From Acidobacteriota bacterium (GTDB taxonomy: Bacteria; Acidobacteriota; Vicinamibacteria; Vicinamibacterales; UBA8438), in the NCBI GenBank assembly GCA_009861545.1, contig VXME01000169.1, positions 2,748 to 47,312 of the forward strand: a stretch of 44,565 nucleotides of DNA, in the 5' to 3' direction. The position numbers were made by a program, and so were the translations under genes. The notes under the pieces were generated by a model that saw only the letters and a program-made list of their open reading frames with translations, did not search any database and was not told the DNA's origin. This document shows, piece by piece, positions 22,638 through 32,780 of the stretch; position 1 is the stretch's first letter; each line of letters opens with the position of its first letter.

Positions 22638-25493
22638 TCAGTTCAGTACAGGCAGCAGAACGTACGCGCCGAGAATGTCGGCCGGCAGCACCGGTTCGAC
22701 GGCTGTGCCGCTCCTGGCACGTGACCTGCCGATGCCGGACGCGTCGCGCACGCGTTCGTGCGCCGCTCGTTGGGCATCCGCACGCTCGGCTGCGATGGCT
22801 TCGAGGCTCGTCTGGAGCGCCGACAAGGCGGGGAGCAGCATATCGAGCTGCTGTTCGATGGCGGTCGGCAACAAGTTGCGCGCAGGCCGCGCCGCCAACA
22901 GACGCTCGGCGTCCGGCGCCGCCAACCAGACCGGTGCTTCCACAGGACCGGTGCACGCCAGCGGAATGATCTCTTCACAGAGCATGGTTCCCTCACCCGA
23001 ACCGCCACGACGCAGGTGATAGCGGAAGCGCACTACCAGCAGGGACGTGCGCACAGACACCTCCCTGGTGACGATCGCCCCGCAACGGGACGCGACGGAC
23101 CCGCCAACGTCAAGGGGCTCCGCATCGAGAGCCTGATCCAGCGTCCAACTCGCAAGGCCTTCGACGACCGGGCTGGTGCGCCCAAGGTGGATCTCGCCTT
23201 CCGCCAGCGGCAGATCGAAACGCCCCGCGAACGGCTCTTCCTGCCCGATCGCCTGACGCAGCGTGCGCGGCGTTTCGCGGCTGACACGGATCTCGATCCG
23301 ACCGTTCATGCGGGCAGGTACGTTCGCCGTGTGCAGCACGGCAGTGAAGAACCGCGCCACATCCTGGCTGCCTCCGATGGCGGCGCGTACGCGCTCAAGC
23401 TCCGCGGCGACCACCTCTGGATGGAGGGTGTGCTGCGCGAAGCGCGAGCGGCTCGCCTTCTCACGGTGGCGGGCGTTCTCCCACTCGGCATGAAGGTTCT
23501 GCTTCTTGGCATCGAGGTCGATATCGTCGATGAAGTCGAGCGGGAGCTGTTGAGCGGTCGCGCCCGTTTGCTCGCGGAACAGGGCGCCCTCGAAGAGCGT
23601 CTCTGCCATCTGCTCCGCCGAAGCCGGCACGGCGACCGCCACCCCCAGATCACTCTTGATGGACTTGTGCTTGCGGATGAGGACGTCGAGAATCACACCG
23701 TCAATAGCGTTGTCGGTCCCGTAGTAGGTCACGACCCGGACCTCGCGTCGACGCTGACCGAAACGGTCCACGCGTCCCTCGCGCTGCTCATGTCGCGTCG
23801 GGTTCCACGCCAGGTCGTAGTGCAGCACCGCGTCGAAATGCTCCTGCAGGTTGATGCCTTCCGACAAGCAGTCCGTACAAACCAGCACGAACAAGCCGCT
23901 GCCATCGGCGAGAGCATCGATACGCGCCTCACGTTCGGCAGGCGGGAGATGGCCAGTGACCGATTCCACTCGGACATCTGCCGACAGCGACTCGCGCAGG
24001 TGGCGCGCGACGTACTCCGCAGTGTCGACGAAGCGACAGAAAACGACGGGATGGAAACCATCCTGGAGAAACGCTCTGACCTCGCGGATCGCGCCCTGGA
24101 GCTTCCGGTCGTCCCGGGGCGCGATCGACCGGGCACGGCGAGCGAAACCGAGCAGTCGGCGACGCGTCGTCTCATGCCCGCCTTCCACGTCGGACCCGGG
24201 ACTGAAGTCGAACCCGACAGCGTCGTCGTCGTCGCTCTGGTCGAGAACGGTGCGGCGGCCCACGTCCTCCAGGTCTTCTTCGTCGGCCTCGTCGACCGCG
24301 GCTCGGCTGCGCAGGGTCGCCGCGGCGGCCTCCGGACTCGACGAGACGCAGCGCAACAGCGCGAGCGCGGACCAATAGCGCACGCGCTGCCGGCGAGGCC
24401 CCCCCTCGACATCGGCCACGTACTCGCGGGCGAACGCACAGATGTCATTGAAGAGCGTTCGGTAAACGGGACTGAACGTGTAGTGCGCTTCCTTGTCTCT
24501 GCGTTCGGGAAACGCCGTGTCGGTCTCAAGGTACCGGCGGATGTCGCCACGACGGCGCTGAACCAGATGGCGCGCAAGTCGGCGGCGAATGCCTTCCCGG
24601 CCGGCCTGATCGAGATCCGCTGGCAGGGCGGCGAAGTCGTCGTCGAGGAGGCTCAGTAGCGAACGGAACGCCTGTTCGTTCCCACTGTGCGGCGTTGCGG
24701 TGACCAGCACCAGATGGCGCTCCGCGTCCGCCGCGAGACGCCGCAGCAGGGCGTGACGCTGCTGCCGGCCGCGGCCGGCGCCGCCAGCGAGCGTGCAACC
24801 GTGGGCCTCGTCCACGATGACGAACTCCGGGCATCTGAGCGCGAAGTCCTCGGCACGCCGGACCGCCTTGATGAAGTCGGTGGAAACCACCGTGAAGGCA
24901 TGCCGATCGAAGACCGAGACGCCGAGGGGAAGATCGCGTTCGAGACGCTGGACCGTGCTCGAGAGAACGAGCTCCGCCTCGACGTGGAACTTCTCCGCGA
25001 ACTCGCGCTGCCACTGCTCGGCCAGATGCGGCGGACAGAGCACCGCGATTCGACGGATCTCGCCCCGATCGAACAGCTCCCGCGCGATGAGACACGCTTC
25101 GATGGTCTTGCCGATGCCGACATCGTCCGCGATGAGCATGCGCACCGGATCGAGCTTGAGCGCCATCATCAGCGGCACGAGCTGATACGGCCGGGGCTCG
25201 ATGGCGATGCGGCCGAAGCTGCGGAAAGGACCGGCGGCCGAGCGGGTCGACAAGCGCGCCGCGTCGCGGAGTAGCTGCCCTCCGGTGAAGTCGCCGAGGT
25301 CCGCCTTGCCGGGCAGTCGGAACGTCGCCGATTCGACCGCCTCGACCGCCGGCAGGACGCCTGTGACCTCCTCGTCGAGCCCGCCCACCGGACGAACGAT
25401 GAGGATCTCGTCCGTCGACTCCGGCAGGACGACCCACTCGCGGCCTCGCGCTTGAACGAGCGTCCCGGGCGTGGAGAGAGAAGCGGTGCTCAT
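22638..25493 (-). CDS. SNF2-family helicase (DrmD-like)
   Basis: This is a 951-residue superfamily 2 translocase starting at ATG 25493 (MSTASLSTPGTLVQARGREW). A frame extended upstream to 25544 looks non-native. It has the SNF2 motifs in order: DDVGIGKT (about 122-129), VDEAHGC (about 226-232), VTATPHSG, then in the second lobe VFCRFVDTAEYVARHL and NPTRHEQREGRVDRFGQ (about 563-580). A helical C-terminal region of about 370 residues follows. SNF2 proteins move along duplex DNA without strand separation; DrmD in class 1 DISARM has this role. The gap to the upstream helicase gene is 77 nt, and the downstream methyltransferase gene starts 1 nt after its stop. Confidence 0.88.
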   Translation of the reverse strand: MSTASLSTPGTLVQARGREWVVLPESTDEILIVRPVGGLDEEVTGVLPAVEAVESATFRLPGKADLGDFTGGQLLRDAARLSTRSAAGPFRSFGRIAIEPRPYQLVPLMMALKLDPVRMLIADDVGIGKTIEACLIARELFDRGEIRRIAVLCPPHLAEQWQREFAEKFHVEAELVLSSTVQRLERDLPLGVSVFDRHAFTVVSTDFIKAVRRAEDFALRCPEFVIVDEAHGCTLAGGAGRGRQQRHALLRRLAADAERHLVLVTATPHSGNEQAFRSLLSLLDDDFAALPADLDQAGREGIRRRLARHLVQRRRGDIRRYLETDTAFPERRDKEAHYTFSPVYRTLFNDICAFAREYVADVEGGPRRQRVRYWSALALLRCVSSSPEAAAATLRSRAAVDEADEEDLEDVGRRTVLDQSDDDDAVGFDFSPGSDVEGGHETTRRRLLGFARRARSIAPRDDRKLQGAIREVRAFLQDGFHPVVFCRFVDTAEYVARHLRESLSADVRVESVTGHLPPAEREARIDALADGSGLFVLVCTDCLSEGINLQEHFDAVLHYDLAWNPTRHEQREGRVDRFGQRRREVRVVTYYGTDNAIDGVILDVLIRKHKSIKSDLGVAVAVPASAEQMAETLFEGALFREQTGATAQQLPLDFIDDIDLDAKKQNLHAEWENARHREKASRSRFAQHTLHPEVVAAELERVRAAIGGSQDVARFFTAVLHTANVPARMNGRIEIRVSRETPRTLRQAIGQEEPFAGRFDLPLAEGEIHLGRTSPVVEGLASWTLDQALDAEPLDVGGSVASRCGAIVTREVSVRTSLLVVRFRYHLRRGGSGEGTMLCEEIIPLACTGPVEAPVWLAAPDAERLLAARPARNLLPTAIEQQLDMLLPALSALQTSLEAIAAERADAQRAAHERVRDASGIGRSRARSGTAVEPVLPADILGAYVLLPVLN

Positions 25494-25570
25494 GCTCCGA
25501 AGGATACAGACCGTTGGTCGCTTTCCGTATCGGAACCTGAGCACCGAAGCTGTAGCGCGGCTACCGACTG

Positions 25571-28500
25571 CTACCGATTCAGCTCATGTACGGGAGCGCC
25601 GAAGACATCGGCATGCTGGCGGAACAGGGCTGGCCAATCGGCTGCGTGGTGAAACCGGAGCACGATGTAGCCGGCCTCGATCAGGCGTCGCGTCGTCGCC
25701 TCATCCGCGCGGACCTGGTCAGGGACATCGTGCGGCGGACCGTCGACGTAAATCGCGGCGTTCGCCTCCCGATAGAAGAAGTCGGGGCGCGTGCGGTACT
25801 GCGGAATGCCGTACTGGGCGTCGCTCGGCAATCGAAGCGCCAGCGAATCCACCATGTCGAGCCACTGGCGTTCGAGGCCGCTGTCGCAGCGATTACGAAG
25901 CGCGACCAAACGCTCCGCCCGCGTGCCGGCGCCGCCCGCCGGCTTGCAATCGGCATGCGAAAGCTCGGCGAGCAGATCCCGAATCAGCGCCCGATCGAGG
26001 TGCCTGTGGTCCGGCTGGTTGCCGTAATCCAGAAGACACTCGTAGCACGCTTTCCCGCACCGATCCACAGCCAGATCCTCGAGTGTGCCCGGGGCGTAGT
26101 GACAGATCTCCAGCGCTTGACGAGCGAGCGCCGGCACCACCGCCGGATCCTCGGCAAGCTGCCGCAGGACACCCGCACCTCCTTCCGACGCCTCGTAGAA
26201 GAGAATCTCCCGCTGGTCGTCCCGTGACGGCATCGCCTCGGCGGCAAGCTCCCGCGGCTCAAGCTGAAAATGCCGCTGGATCGCCTCCTTGAACGCCGCC
26301 TGCAGGCTCATCAGCTCGGGACCGGAACGCGTCGGATCGAAACGCATCACCACAGCGTTCCTCGTGTCCCGGACGAAAGGCACGACGCGCGCAATACGCC
26401 CATCGTTCGCCGCGTCGTCGCGGTCGTCGGCATCCGCCTGGTTGCGGGACCAGTAGCCACGCTCCAGGTCGAGATTGAAGCCGCGCGGCTGGTTTCCACC
26501 CTGGTTCAGCCAGCCGAGGTTGACACGGTAGAGATCGGTGGCATCGGCATAGCTCAGTGTGATTACGCGGGCGCCACCACAGTGGACGTCCGCGTCCCTG
26601 CGGTCGACTTGGCTGCCGACCTCGGGAAAACGGTAGGCGGCCACGAGCTCATAGCCATAACGCCGCCGCTCCTCCTCGTCGCATGTGATGCGCTGGGCGA
26701 GCTTCAGGCTCACGTTCTGCAACTGGACGAGACCATCAATGCAGGATTGCGGATCGAGAGCCGCCCCGCAACGCTCACAGACCTCGCTCAAATGGGTGTC
26801 ACCTGCCTGGAGATGGGCATAGCCGCATCTGCCGCAACGCTTCATCCTGGCGGTGGTGATCTGATGAGAGTCCTCGACGGCGTCCGAGCCGAAGTCGAGA
26901 TTGACCTTGTACACCCTGTACCGCGCCCCCTCGTGGTAGATAAGGGCACGGGGGCCGAACTCGGAGATGGCAAGGAAACGGGGGCGGGAAATGAACTCGT
27001 CACGCCCCTTGCCCTTGCGCCTACCGGGAACATAGGCCGAAATTGGCAGCCGCGGGAAGTTGTACCCGGGCAGGAATCCCTCCGTCGCGAAGTATCGGTA
27101 GGAGTAGAAGTCTCCCTCGTAGACGCCCTCGGCTTCCGTGAGGAGACGAATCTGGCTCTCGGCTTGGGCGCGGAGTCGCCGCGAATGGTTGCGCTCGGCG
27201 TCCGGCCGCGAATGGTCCCCGATGATCGCATGGTGGAGGCCGCGCTGGCGGACGGCCGCTCGGTAGAGAGTACGCCACCGCTCGCACGCGGAGTCGAAAC
27301 TACGTTCGAGCTGGGCAAGCACGTCGTCGGTCCAGCCATCCTGAAACCAAGTCGTCCCCTCGAGCTCGGCCCGGATCTCTTCAACGACCGCATCCGCTCT
27401 CGCCCGCGCCGCACCGCGGTGTATCGGACTGCGCAACTCGTCACCAAGAGCACTCTTTACAGGCAACGGAAGCGCTGCGTCGGTCGCTTCCAGATCCAGG
27501 ATCGCCGTCAGGGTCTTCCCCAGGTCTAGATGCGCGCTTTCCATCCAGATGGCATGAATGTGCGAGCGGACCAGGTCACGGTTCCGCAGATCGATACGGG
27601 GAGGCGCCACCGCTCCGGCGACCATCCTGTTGGGTTCGCGGTAGAAGTACTGATCATGAGGGCTGCGCCCTGCGCAGTACGTGAAAACCAAGGCGGGCTG
27701 TCCGCCACGGCCTGCGCGACCGCTACGCTGCGCGTAATTGGCCGGCGTCGGCGGCACGTTGCGCAGGTTGACGAGGTTGAGCTGGGCGATGTCGACGCCG
27801 AGCTCCATCGTCGGAGAGCAGAAAAGAAGCGGCAGCTTCCCCTCTCGGAAGCGCTCTTCCCGCTCCTGCCGTTCACCGGAGGTCACCTGGGCCGTATGCT
27901 CCCGCGCTTCAAGAGCACATTCCAGGTCCACGAACCTGCAATAGCATTCCGCGAAGTACCGGTTCACTTCCGCCGGACGCCCGCCTTCGTCAAGAACGCG
28001 GATGCGGTCGGGCGCGCCCTGGCCGTCCCCGACCAACCATCGAAGAGCACCGGCGTTGAGCTGATAGCCTGGATCATCACCCCCGGATGCTGTTCGCACC
28101 TGTTCGACGATACCGTAGCGCTTCAGCGCAAGAAACAGGAACCGGATGATCTCGTCGATGTCCACACCGCGAAGAGTCCGATCCGAAGCCCGACACTCAA
28201 GGAGCCGGCGCTTCACGTATTGGCCGTAGGCCCCGCGGGATGAGACGAAGAAATCAGCCCGGTCACCTCGGCTCTGGGGACGAGGCCAAGCGATACGGGC
28301 ACTGGTCAAGTCCCGTTCGTCATCGAGGTGCCAGACCGTGTCTTCGAGGAGACGGGGTTTCGTCTGCTCGACCAGATCATGGCGCTTCTCAGAATCGAGG
28401 ACGTCAACCTTGACGGCGAGCGCCCGCCGCAGCTCGTCGAGCAGCGTACGGACGATCTCCTCACGCACATCCGCAGTCGCCAAGCGAAGCTCTGCGGGCA

Positions 28501-30856
28501 CTTCGATGGAGGTTTCGCTTCCGCGATGTCCAGATACGGAGAATCCCGTCTCCCACAACGTCGTCTCGCCGAGCAGCCCATCGTGCCCGGCGAGCCCTTC
28601 GTACTCGAACCGCAACAAGCCGCAATCTTCGAGGTTGGGCGCCGTCACCCGCCAGCCCCGTTCGAGGTCGCGATAGAGAAAGTACTCGAGAACGCGCCGC
28701 AAGGCGTCCCGGGTATGCTGCCGCGCCGGACCGCGAACTGCCGGGTCCGCTGCGTAGTCCTCAAAGCGGGGCTTCATCGCGTCAAGCACGCAACGCGACA
28801 AATCGCCATGCCCAAGCCCCTGCAGTCCTGCCTGCCGGCACGCGGCGTACAACGCAGACCGCAGCAAAGCCACCTGTACGAAATCGTTGAAGTGACCGGC
28901 CTGCAGAGAAGCGTCCTGACGGTTGTCGGTGAAACTCAGCAACTTGCGCGCTTCAGGGCTCAGACTCCGTTCCCGCTGCAACGTAATGAGCGACCGTACC
29001 GCGAGGATTGTCGTTGCAGTGCTCCGGCTGTCCACACCGAGCGTGGCCAGCTTGAAACGCTCGGAACGCTGGGTCCTGGTGTAGGTGACTCCGCACGACG
29101 GTTCCAGGCAGAAGAGAAAGTTCCGGTAAAGCAGAGCCGCCGGCACACCTTCGCCCTCTGGGACGATTCGCCCGGAAGGGGCGACGAACACCGGCTCCGG
29201 AACGTCCTGGCGGGCGTTAGAACGGATCCGTTCCTCCCCCGCGGTGGTCGTCTCCTTGAGAGAGTCCGGCAAGCGACTGAGCAGCTCACAGCCAGCGGCC
29301 CGAGGCCAGGGCGCTTCCTTGGAGAGATGCAGGTACGCTTCACGCATCCCATCGTCCACCTGTTCCCGACGGTCCTCGCGGGGCAGCAACCTCCTGTCAT
29401 CTTCATCCGCCGCGACCCAGACCCGGTAGTAGGCGGTTCCGCAACGGCGACAGAACACGAGCGGGAACAGCGGCTTGTCCGGTTCGCCCGGCTTCGCCGC
29501 CTTCTTCGCGATCTCCAGATGGCGGTCCGCTTCGGGTTCGAGCGATGCCCAGACCGTATCGCCACGCGTCAGAAACTGATGCAACCGGAACGCGAAGATG
29601 GAAAAGCGGCTGGAGTCGTCTCGCAGGCTGGAACCCCAAAGCAGCCAGCGGCGGAGCGCTTCCGCGCAACGTTCAGGATCGGACTCCACCAACGCCGCAA
29701 GCTCCGCAGCCGCGCTCGGTACGTCTCCGATCGGATCCCCCTCCAAGCGCCGCGGCGTCTGCCTGAGCAACCTGCCAGTGTCCGGTTCCTCACGCACTCC
29801 GAAAGTCGATTCGATCCAGGAGGCGAGAGGGTGCATGCAGAACGTCCCATACTCGACCGGCGGTTCTTCATCCGAAACGACGGCGGCCCGAATGGCGGCC
29901 CGAATCAAGGGATCCGCCAACTCAATCTCCGGGGTAGCCCGCTCCAAACTCTCGGTGACCACCTGCTCAGGCGCAATCGGCACACCGAACAGGGTCTGCG
30001 ACACTCCCGCTACTTCGCGGCGCTGCTCCTCGCTGCCACCTCCACTGGCCATCGTGGCGGAAGTCCCGATACAGACGACGCTGTTGCCCACCGCGTGGCG
30101 GCAGCGGCGGATCAGCATCGCGATGTCAGCTCCCTGACGGCCCCGGTACGTATGCAACTCGTCGAAGACGAGAAACCTGAGACCCTGCGCTGCTCTCAGC
30201 AGCTCACGGTCTTCGGTTCGCGTGAGCAGCAACTCGAGCATCATGTAGTTCGTCAGGAGGATGTCCGGCGGGTCGCTTCGGATGGCTTCGCGGGCGGGGC
30301 CTCGTTCCTGCCCCGTATAGCGCGCGAACCGGACCGGTGACCGGCCTTCCGCGTAGCCCTTGTCGACGAACTTGCCGAGCTCCTCGTCCTGGCTGTTTGC
30401 CAGGGCGTTCATGGGATAGACGATGATGGCCTGGACCCCCCGGCCGGATCCGCGTCGGAGCACGTGGTCCACGATCGGCACTATGTAGGCGAGGCTCTTG
30501 CCGGAACCGGTGCCGGTCGTCAGTACGTACGACCGACCCTTGGCGGCCTCCAGAATCGCGTCGCGCTGGTGCCGGTGCAGGAGAAGCTGCTTGCCGCGGT
30601 GATCCGTATCAGACTTGCCGATCCGGAAGACCCGTGAGCATTCCTCGTGAAGGACTCCCTCCGCCACCAGATCATCGATCGTGCCGCCGGGCTTGAACGT
30701 CGGGTTCAGTTGCAGCAGCGGTTGCGGCCAGAAGCCCTCTCCAGCGAGGTGGCTGTCCACAAACTGCCTGATGCGACGGTCGCCGATCTTGATGAAGCTG
30801 CGGGTATAGTCCCGATAGTCAGAGACCAGACGGTTCCTGAGATCAAAAACATCCAT
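25571..30856 (-). CDS. giant DUF1998 helicase with C-terminal nuclease-like domain
   Basis: The ATG at 30856 (MDVFDLRNRLVSDYRDYTRS) gives 1761 residues; a TTG two codons upstream is an alternative. The helicase core has TGTGSGKS (about 113-120), a DELH box (about 231-234), CIGTSATM and QRSGRAGRGG (about 1041-1050). A zinc ribbon (CGRCGYA...CERCGAA) lies near 1340-1365. DUF1998 follows, with its Cys cluster DRCGKACYECLLDYGNQ near 1595-1611. The last 110 residues look like a Vsr/DUF559-type PD-(D/E)XK domain: SGLERQW, RPDFFY, IYVDGPPHD, and GYIVLRFHH. The architecture combines DrmA and DrmB of DISARM in one chain and resembles DruE of Druantia in size. It is the first gene of the operon. Confidence 0.86.
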   Translation of the reverse strand: MDVFDLRNRLVSDYRDYTRSFIKIGDRRIRQFVDSHLAGEGFWPQPLLQLNPTFKPGGTIDDLVAEGVLHEECSRVFRIGKSDTDHRGKQLLLHRHQRDAILEAAKGRSYVLTTGTGSGKSLAYIVPIVDHVLRRGSGRGVQAIIVYPMNALANSQDEELGKFVDKGYAEGRSPVRFARYTGQERGPAREAIRSDPPDILLTNYMMLELLLTRTEDRELLRAAQGLRFLVFDELHTYRGRQGADIAMLIRRCRHAVGNSVVCIGTSATMASGGGSEEQRREVAGVSQTLFGVPIAPEQVVTESLERATPEIELADPLIRAAIRAAVVSDEEPPVEYGTFCMHPLASWIESTFGVREEPDTGRLLRQTPRRLEGDPIGDVPSAAAELAALVESDPERCAEALRRWLLWGSSLRDDSSRFSIFAFRLHQFLTRGDTVWASLEPEADRHLEIAKKAAKPGEPDKPLFPLVFCRRCGTAYYRVWVAADEDDRRLLPREDRREQVDDGMREAYLHLSKEAPWPRAAGCELLSRLPDSLKETTTAGEERIRSNARQDVPEPVFVAPSGRIVPEGEGVPAALLYRNFLFCLEPSCGVTYTRTQRSERFKLATLGVDSRSTATTILAVRSLITLQRERSLSPEARKLLSFTDNRQDASLQAGHFNDFVQVALLRSALYAACRQAGLQGLGHGDLSRCVLDAMKPRFEDYAADPAVRGPARQHTRDALRRVLEYFLYRDLERGWRVTAPNLEDCGLLRFEYEGLAGHDGLLGETTLWETGFSVSGHRGSETSIEVPAELRLATADVREEIVRTLLDELRRALAVKVDVLDSEKRHDLVEQTKPRLLEDTVWHLDDERDLTSARIAWPRPQSRGDRADFFVSSRGAYGQYVKRRLLECRASDRTLRGVDIDEIIRFLFLALKRYGIVEQVRTASGGDDPGYQLNAGALRWLVGDGQGAPDRIRVLDEGGRPAEVNRYFAECYCRFVDLECALEAREHTAQVTSGERQEREERFREGKLPLLFCSPTMELGVDIAQLNLVNLRNVPPTPANYAQRSGRAGRGGQPALVFTYCAGRSPHDQYFYREPNRMVAGAVAPPRIDLRNRDLVRSHIHAIWMESAHLDLGKTLTAILDLEATDAALPLPVKSALGDELRSPIHRGAARARADAVVEEIRAELEGTTWFQDGWTDDVLAQLERSFDSACERWRTLYRAAVRQRGLHHAIIGDHSRPDAERNHSRRLRAQAESQIRLLTEAEGVYEGDFYSYRYFATEGFLPGYNFPRLPISAYVPGRRKGKGRDEFISRPRFLAISEFGPRALIYHEGARYRVYKVNLDFGSDAVEDSHQITTARMKRCGRCGYAHLQAGDTHLSEVCERCGAALDPQSCIDGLVQLQNVSLKLAQRITCDEEERRRYGYELVAAYRFPEVGSQVDRRDADVHCGGARVITLSYADATDLYRVNLGWLNQGGNQPRGFNLDLERGYWSRNQADADDRDDAANDGRIARVVPFVRDTRNAVVMRFDPTRSGPELMSLQAAFKEAIQRHFQLEPRELAAEAMPSRDDQREILFYEASEGGAGVLRQLAEDPAVVPALARQALEICHYAPGTLEDLAVDRCGKACYECLLDYGNQPDHRHLDRALIRDLLAELSHADCKPAGGAGTRAERLVALRNRCDSGLERQWLDMVDSLALRLPSDAQYGIPQYRTRPDFFYREANAAIYVDGPPHDVPDQVRADEATTRRLIEAGYIVLRFHHAADWPALFRQHADVFGAPVHELNR

Positions 30857-30967
30857 GACCAATCGCGACGCTCGTTTGCACCCGCGGGCGCAACACGGTC
30901 AACACAGATATGGCCGACCACCGAGCCCTACGGACTGAAGGCACCGCGTAGCTTCGTCCACTCACGA
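30857..30967 (-). promoter_or_regulatory. upstream region of the defence operon
   Basis: The short gap between the operon start and the Rpn pseudogene must hold the operon promoter, unless transcription reads through. On the minus strand TTGACC occurs, but no good -10 lies at 16-18 nt. No operator palindrome is evident. Confidence 0.25.
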
Positions 30968-31924
30968 CTACGACCAATCCTCGAACCGCGCAAACAGATC
31001 ATCTGAGGTCTCGGACTCGATGATCCAGTCCCCCACCTGCGCCAAGCGATCCGCATCCTCGACGCCCTTGAGCTTCGCGGCCAGCCGCTCCGCCGCGGCT
31101 GCATCGAACTTCCGCGCCGCCTGACGGCACGGCAATTCCCGCTGGCCCTGCTCTCGGCCCTGTTCGACCCACTCCGCAGTCCACTCCTGAACGGTCTCGG
31201 CCAACATTGCCCGCACCTCCTCAAGCCGCGGTAGCGGCCCGGTCACCGACCCGCGGAATCGACGCGGCAGCAGCACTTGCGCCGCCCACTCGCCGAACGC
31301 CGCCGTCAGCTCCTCATCATCCTGCTTCCCCAGCAGATCGATCAACGCCCCCAGCAACGCTGGCGCCCGCGCCCGATCGCGATTCGTCTCGAGCGCGATC
31401 AGCGCCGACACCAAGTTGCCCGATGGGAGATCACGACCCCCGACCCGGGCCTCATCCACCAGGAAGTACCGCTGCGACGGTTGATACCGCGCCAACGCCG
31501 CTTCGCGACCAGAAGCATCAGCTCCGCCACATCCACCGGCGCCATCCATGGCCGCCGGCCGTTGTAGATCACGACCGGCAACACCGGCGGCAGGACGGAG
31601 CGCTCCCGCAGCACTCCCTCGGCGATCAGCTTCTGATATAGCAGCGCCGTGTACGTCAGCATGCGGACCGCCATCGACCGGTCGACTGCGGACTGGAACT
31701 CCAGGAGCAGCACGACGTACAGCCATCGGTCATCCTTGAAGCGGAGGCGCCACACCAAGTCGCCGTGTCGCTGCCGCAGGTCGTGGCTGACGTAGCTGGC
31801 AGGGAGCGGCGTCAGCGAGTCCAGGTCGAACTCGGCGCTCCAGTCCCGGGCAGCGAAGCCGCGCAGCAGGTCCCGGACCATCCGGGGCCGCGAAAAACAA
31901 CCGCTTGTACGCAGGGTCATCCAT
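30968..31924 (-). pseudogene. Rpn-family nuclease/transposase (PF04754-like), two frameshifts
   Basis: Read with two frame changes, the sequence is MDDPAYKRLF, then SRPRMVRDLLRGFAARDWSA, LVWRLRFKDDRWLYVVLLLE, FQSAVDRSMAVRMLTYTALL, then RYQPSQRYFLVDEARVGG and a helical tail. This is the Rpn (recombination-promoting nuclease) pattern with the LLEFQ catalytic strand. The first shift is at an A5 run (31893-31897, one base too many); the second is near 31505. Each frame alone is open, so the lesions look recent. Rpn nucleases are PD-(D/E)XK enzymes, some with roles in anti-phage defence. Confidence 0.72.
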
Positions 31925-32496
31925 CAGACGAGCCGATCATAACGCGCCAACGGTCACCGAGGACTCCCAACGGGGAGCGGATTTACGCCGACGCAGTCGG
32001 CTTCCAAATCGGCACATCGCGAGCCCGCATCGGCAACGCCGAGTCTCGCGCACGATGGTGTCCAGGGTGCTCACCGCACAGCAGATCGCGCTCGTGCGCG
32101 CGGAACCGGAACCGTGCTGGATGGCCGCAGGATGGCGATCGCCGGGGTCACGCAGACGACCTGGCGGCCGCTTCCAGGTTTGTCAGAATTGCCGCCGCCT
32201 CGTCATGCCGCACCCCCGGCCAAAGGACCGCGCCACGGCACCATCCTGGACGGCGACGTCGGACGCGCAACGTGGGACATCTGCGGATCTCGCCAACCGC
32301 CGGCCTGCCAGGCGGCTCTGGTGCGGTGAGCGTCCGGTTCACTGCCGCCGATGGCCGGTGCGCTGAGGCGCCGCGTCGAGCCGCGCTGCGTCGGCCCCCA
32401 GCTCAACGACGCCACGCGCGCATTTGCACGCCGCGCGCGGGCGGCGACGCGTTGCGCAAGGCGGCCGGGTGTATGGATTCTTCAGCTTGCGCCCGC
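31925..32496. other. intergenic debris
   Basis: No convincing gene is seen. Overlapping open frames on both strands are Arg/Pro/Ala-rich and lack ribosome binding sites. The region probably consists of worn mobile-element sequence, given the fragments that follow. Confidence 0.4.
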
Positions 32497-32556
32497 AGGC
32501 GCTGATGCGCCCCGCATGATGGTGAAGATTCTGCTCTACGCCTACGCTGTCGGCCG
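32497..32556 (+). pseudogene. transposase scrap (IS1182/IS5-like)
   Basis: A 20-codon stretch reads DAPRMMVKILLYAYAVG, matching the very characteristic N-terminal 'P.MM..LLLYAYAVG' of IS1182-like DDE transposases. It is followed directly by relaxase-like sequence in another frame, so two mobile fragments are joined here. Confidence 0.4.
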
Positions 32557-32780
32557 TCGCCGTCGCGCTCGACAGCCTCGGTCTCGCCGACCGGCACTAC
32601 GCGGTCTGCGCCGCCCACTCCGACACGGCCTGCCCGCACGTCCACGTCGCCGTCAGCGGCGTCGACCCAAATACGGTCGAAGCCGTTGACAAGGGCGCGC
32701 CACGCGCAAGCTCAGCCGCTGGGCCGAGCAATACTAGCGCGACCACGGCGGCATCGTCGTGCCCGGACGCGTCGAACGGC
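32553..32780 (+). pseudogene. relaxase (mobilisation nuclease) fragment, frameshifted
   Basis: The frame reads VAVALDSLGLADRHYAVCAA, HSDTACPHVHVAVSGVDPNT, then EAVDKGAPR; the next part (RKLSRWAEQY) is in another frame. HSDT..PHVHV is the histidine motif (H-x-D...H-x-H) of plasmid and ICE relaxases that coordinates the metal for nicking oriT. No intact start or catalytic Tyr region is present. It marks the former presence of a conjugative or mobilisable element. Confidence 0.5.

Noticed and set aside
15526-30856. Calling the operon plain DISARM or BREX
   Set aside because: DrmC is missing and DrmA/DrmB appear fused, with an added ATPase. For BREX there is no PglZ, BrxC or BrxL. A firm system name would overstate the evidence.
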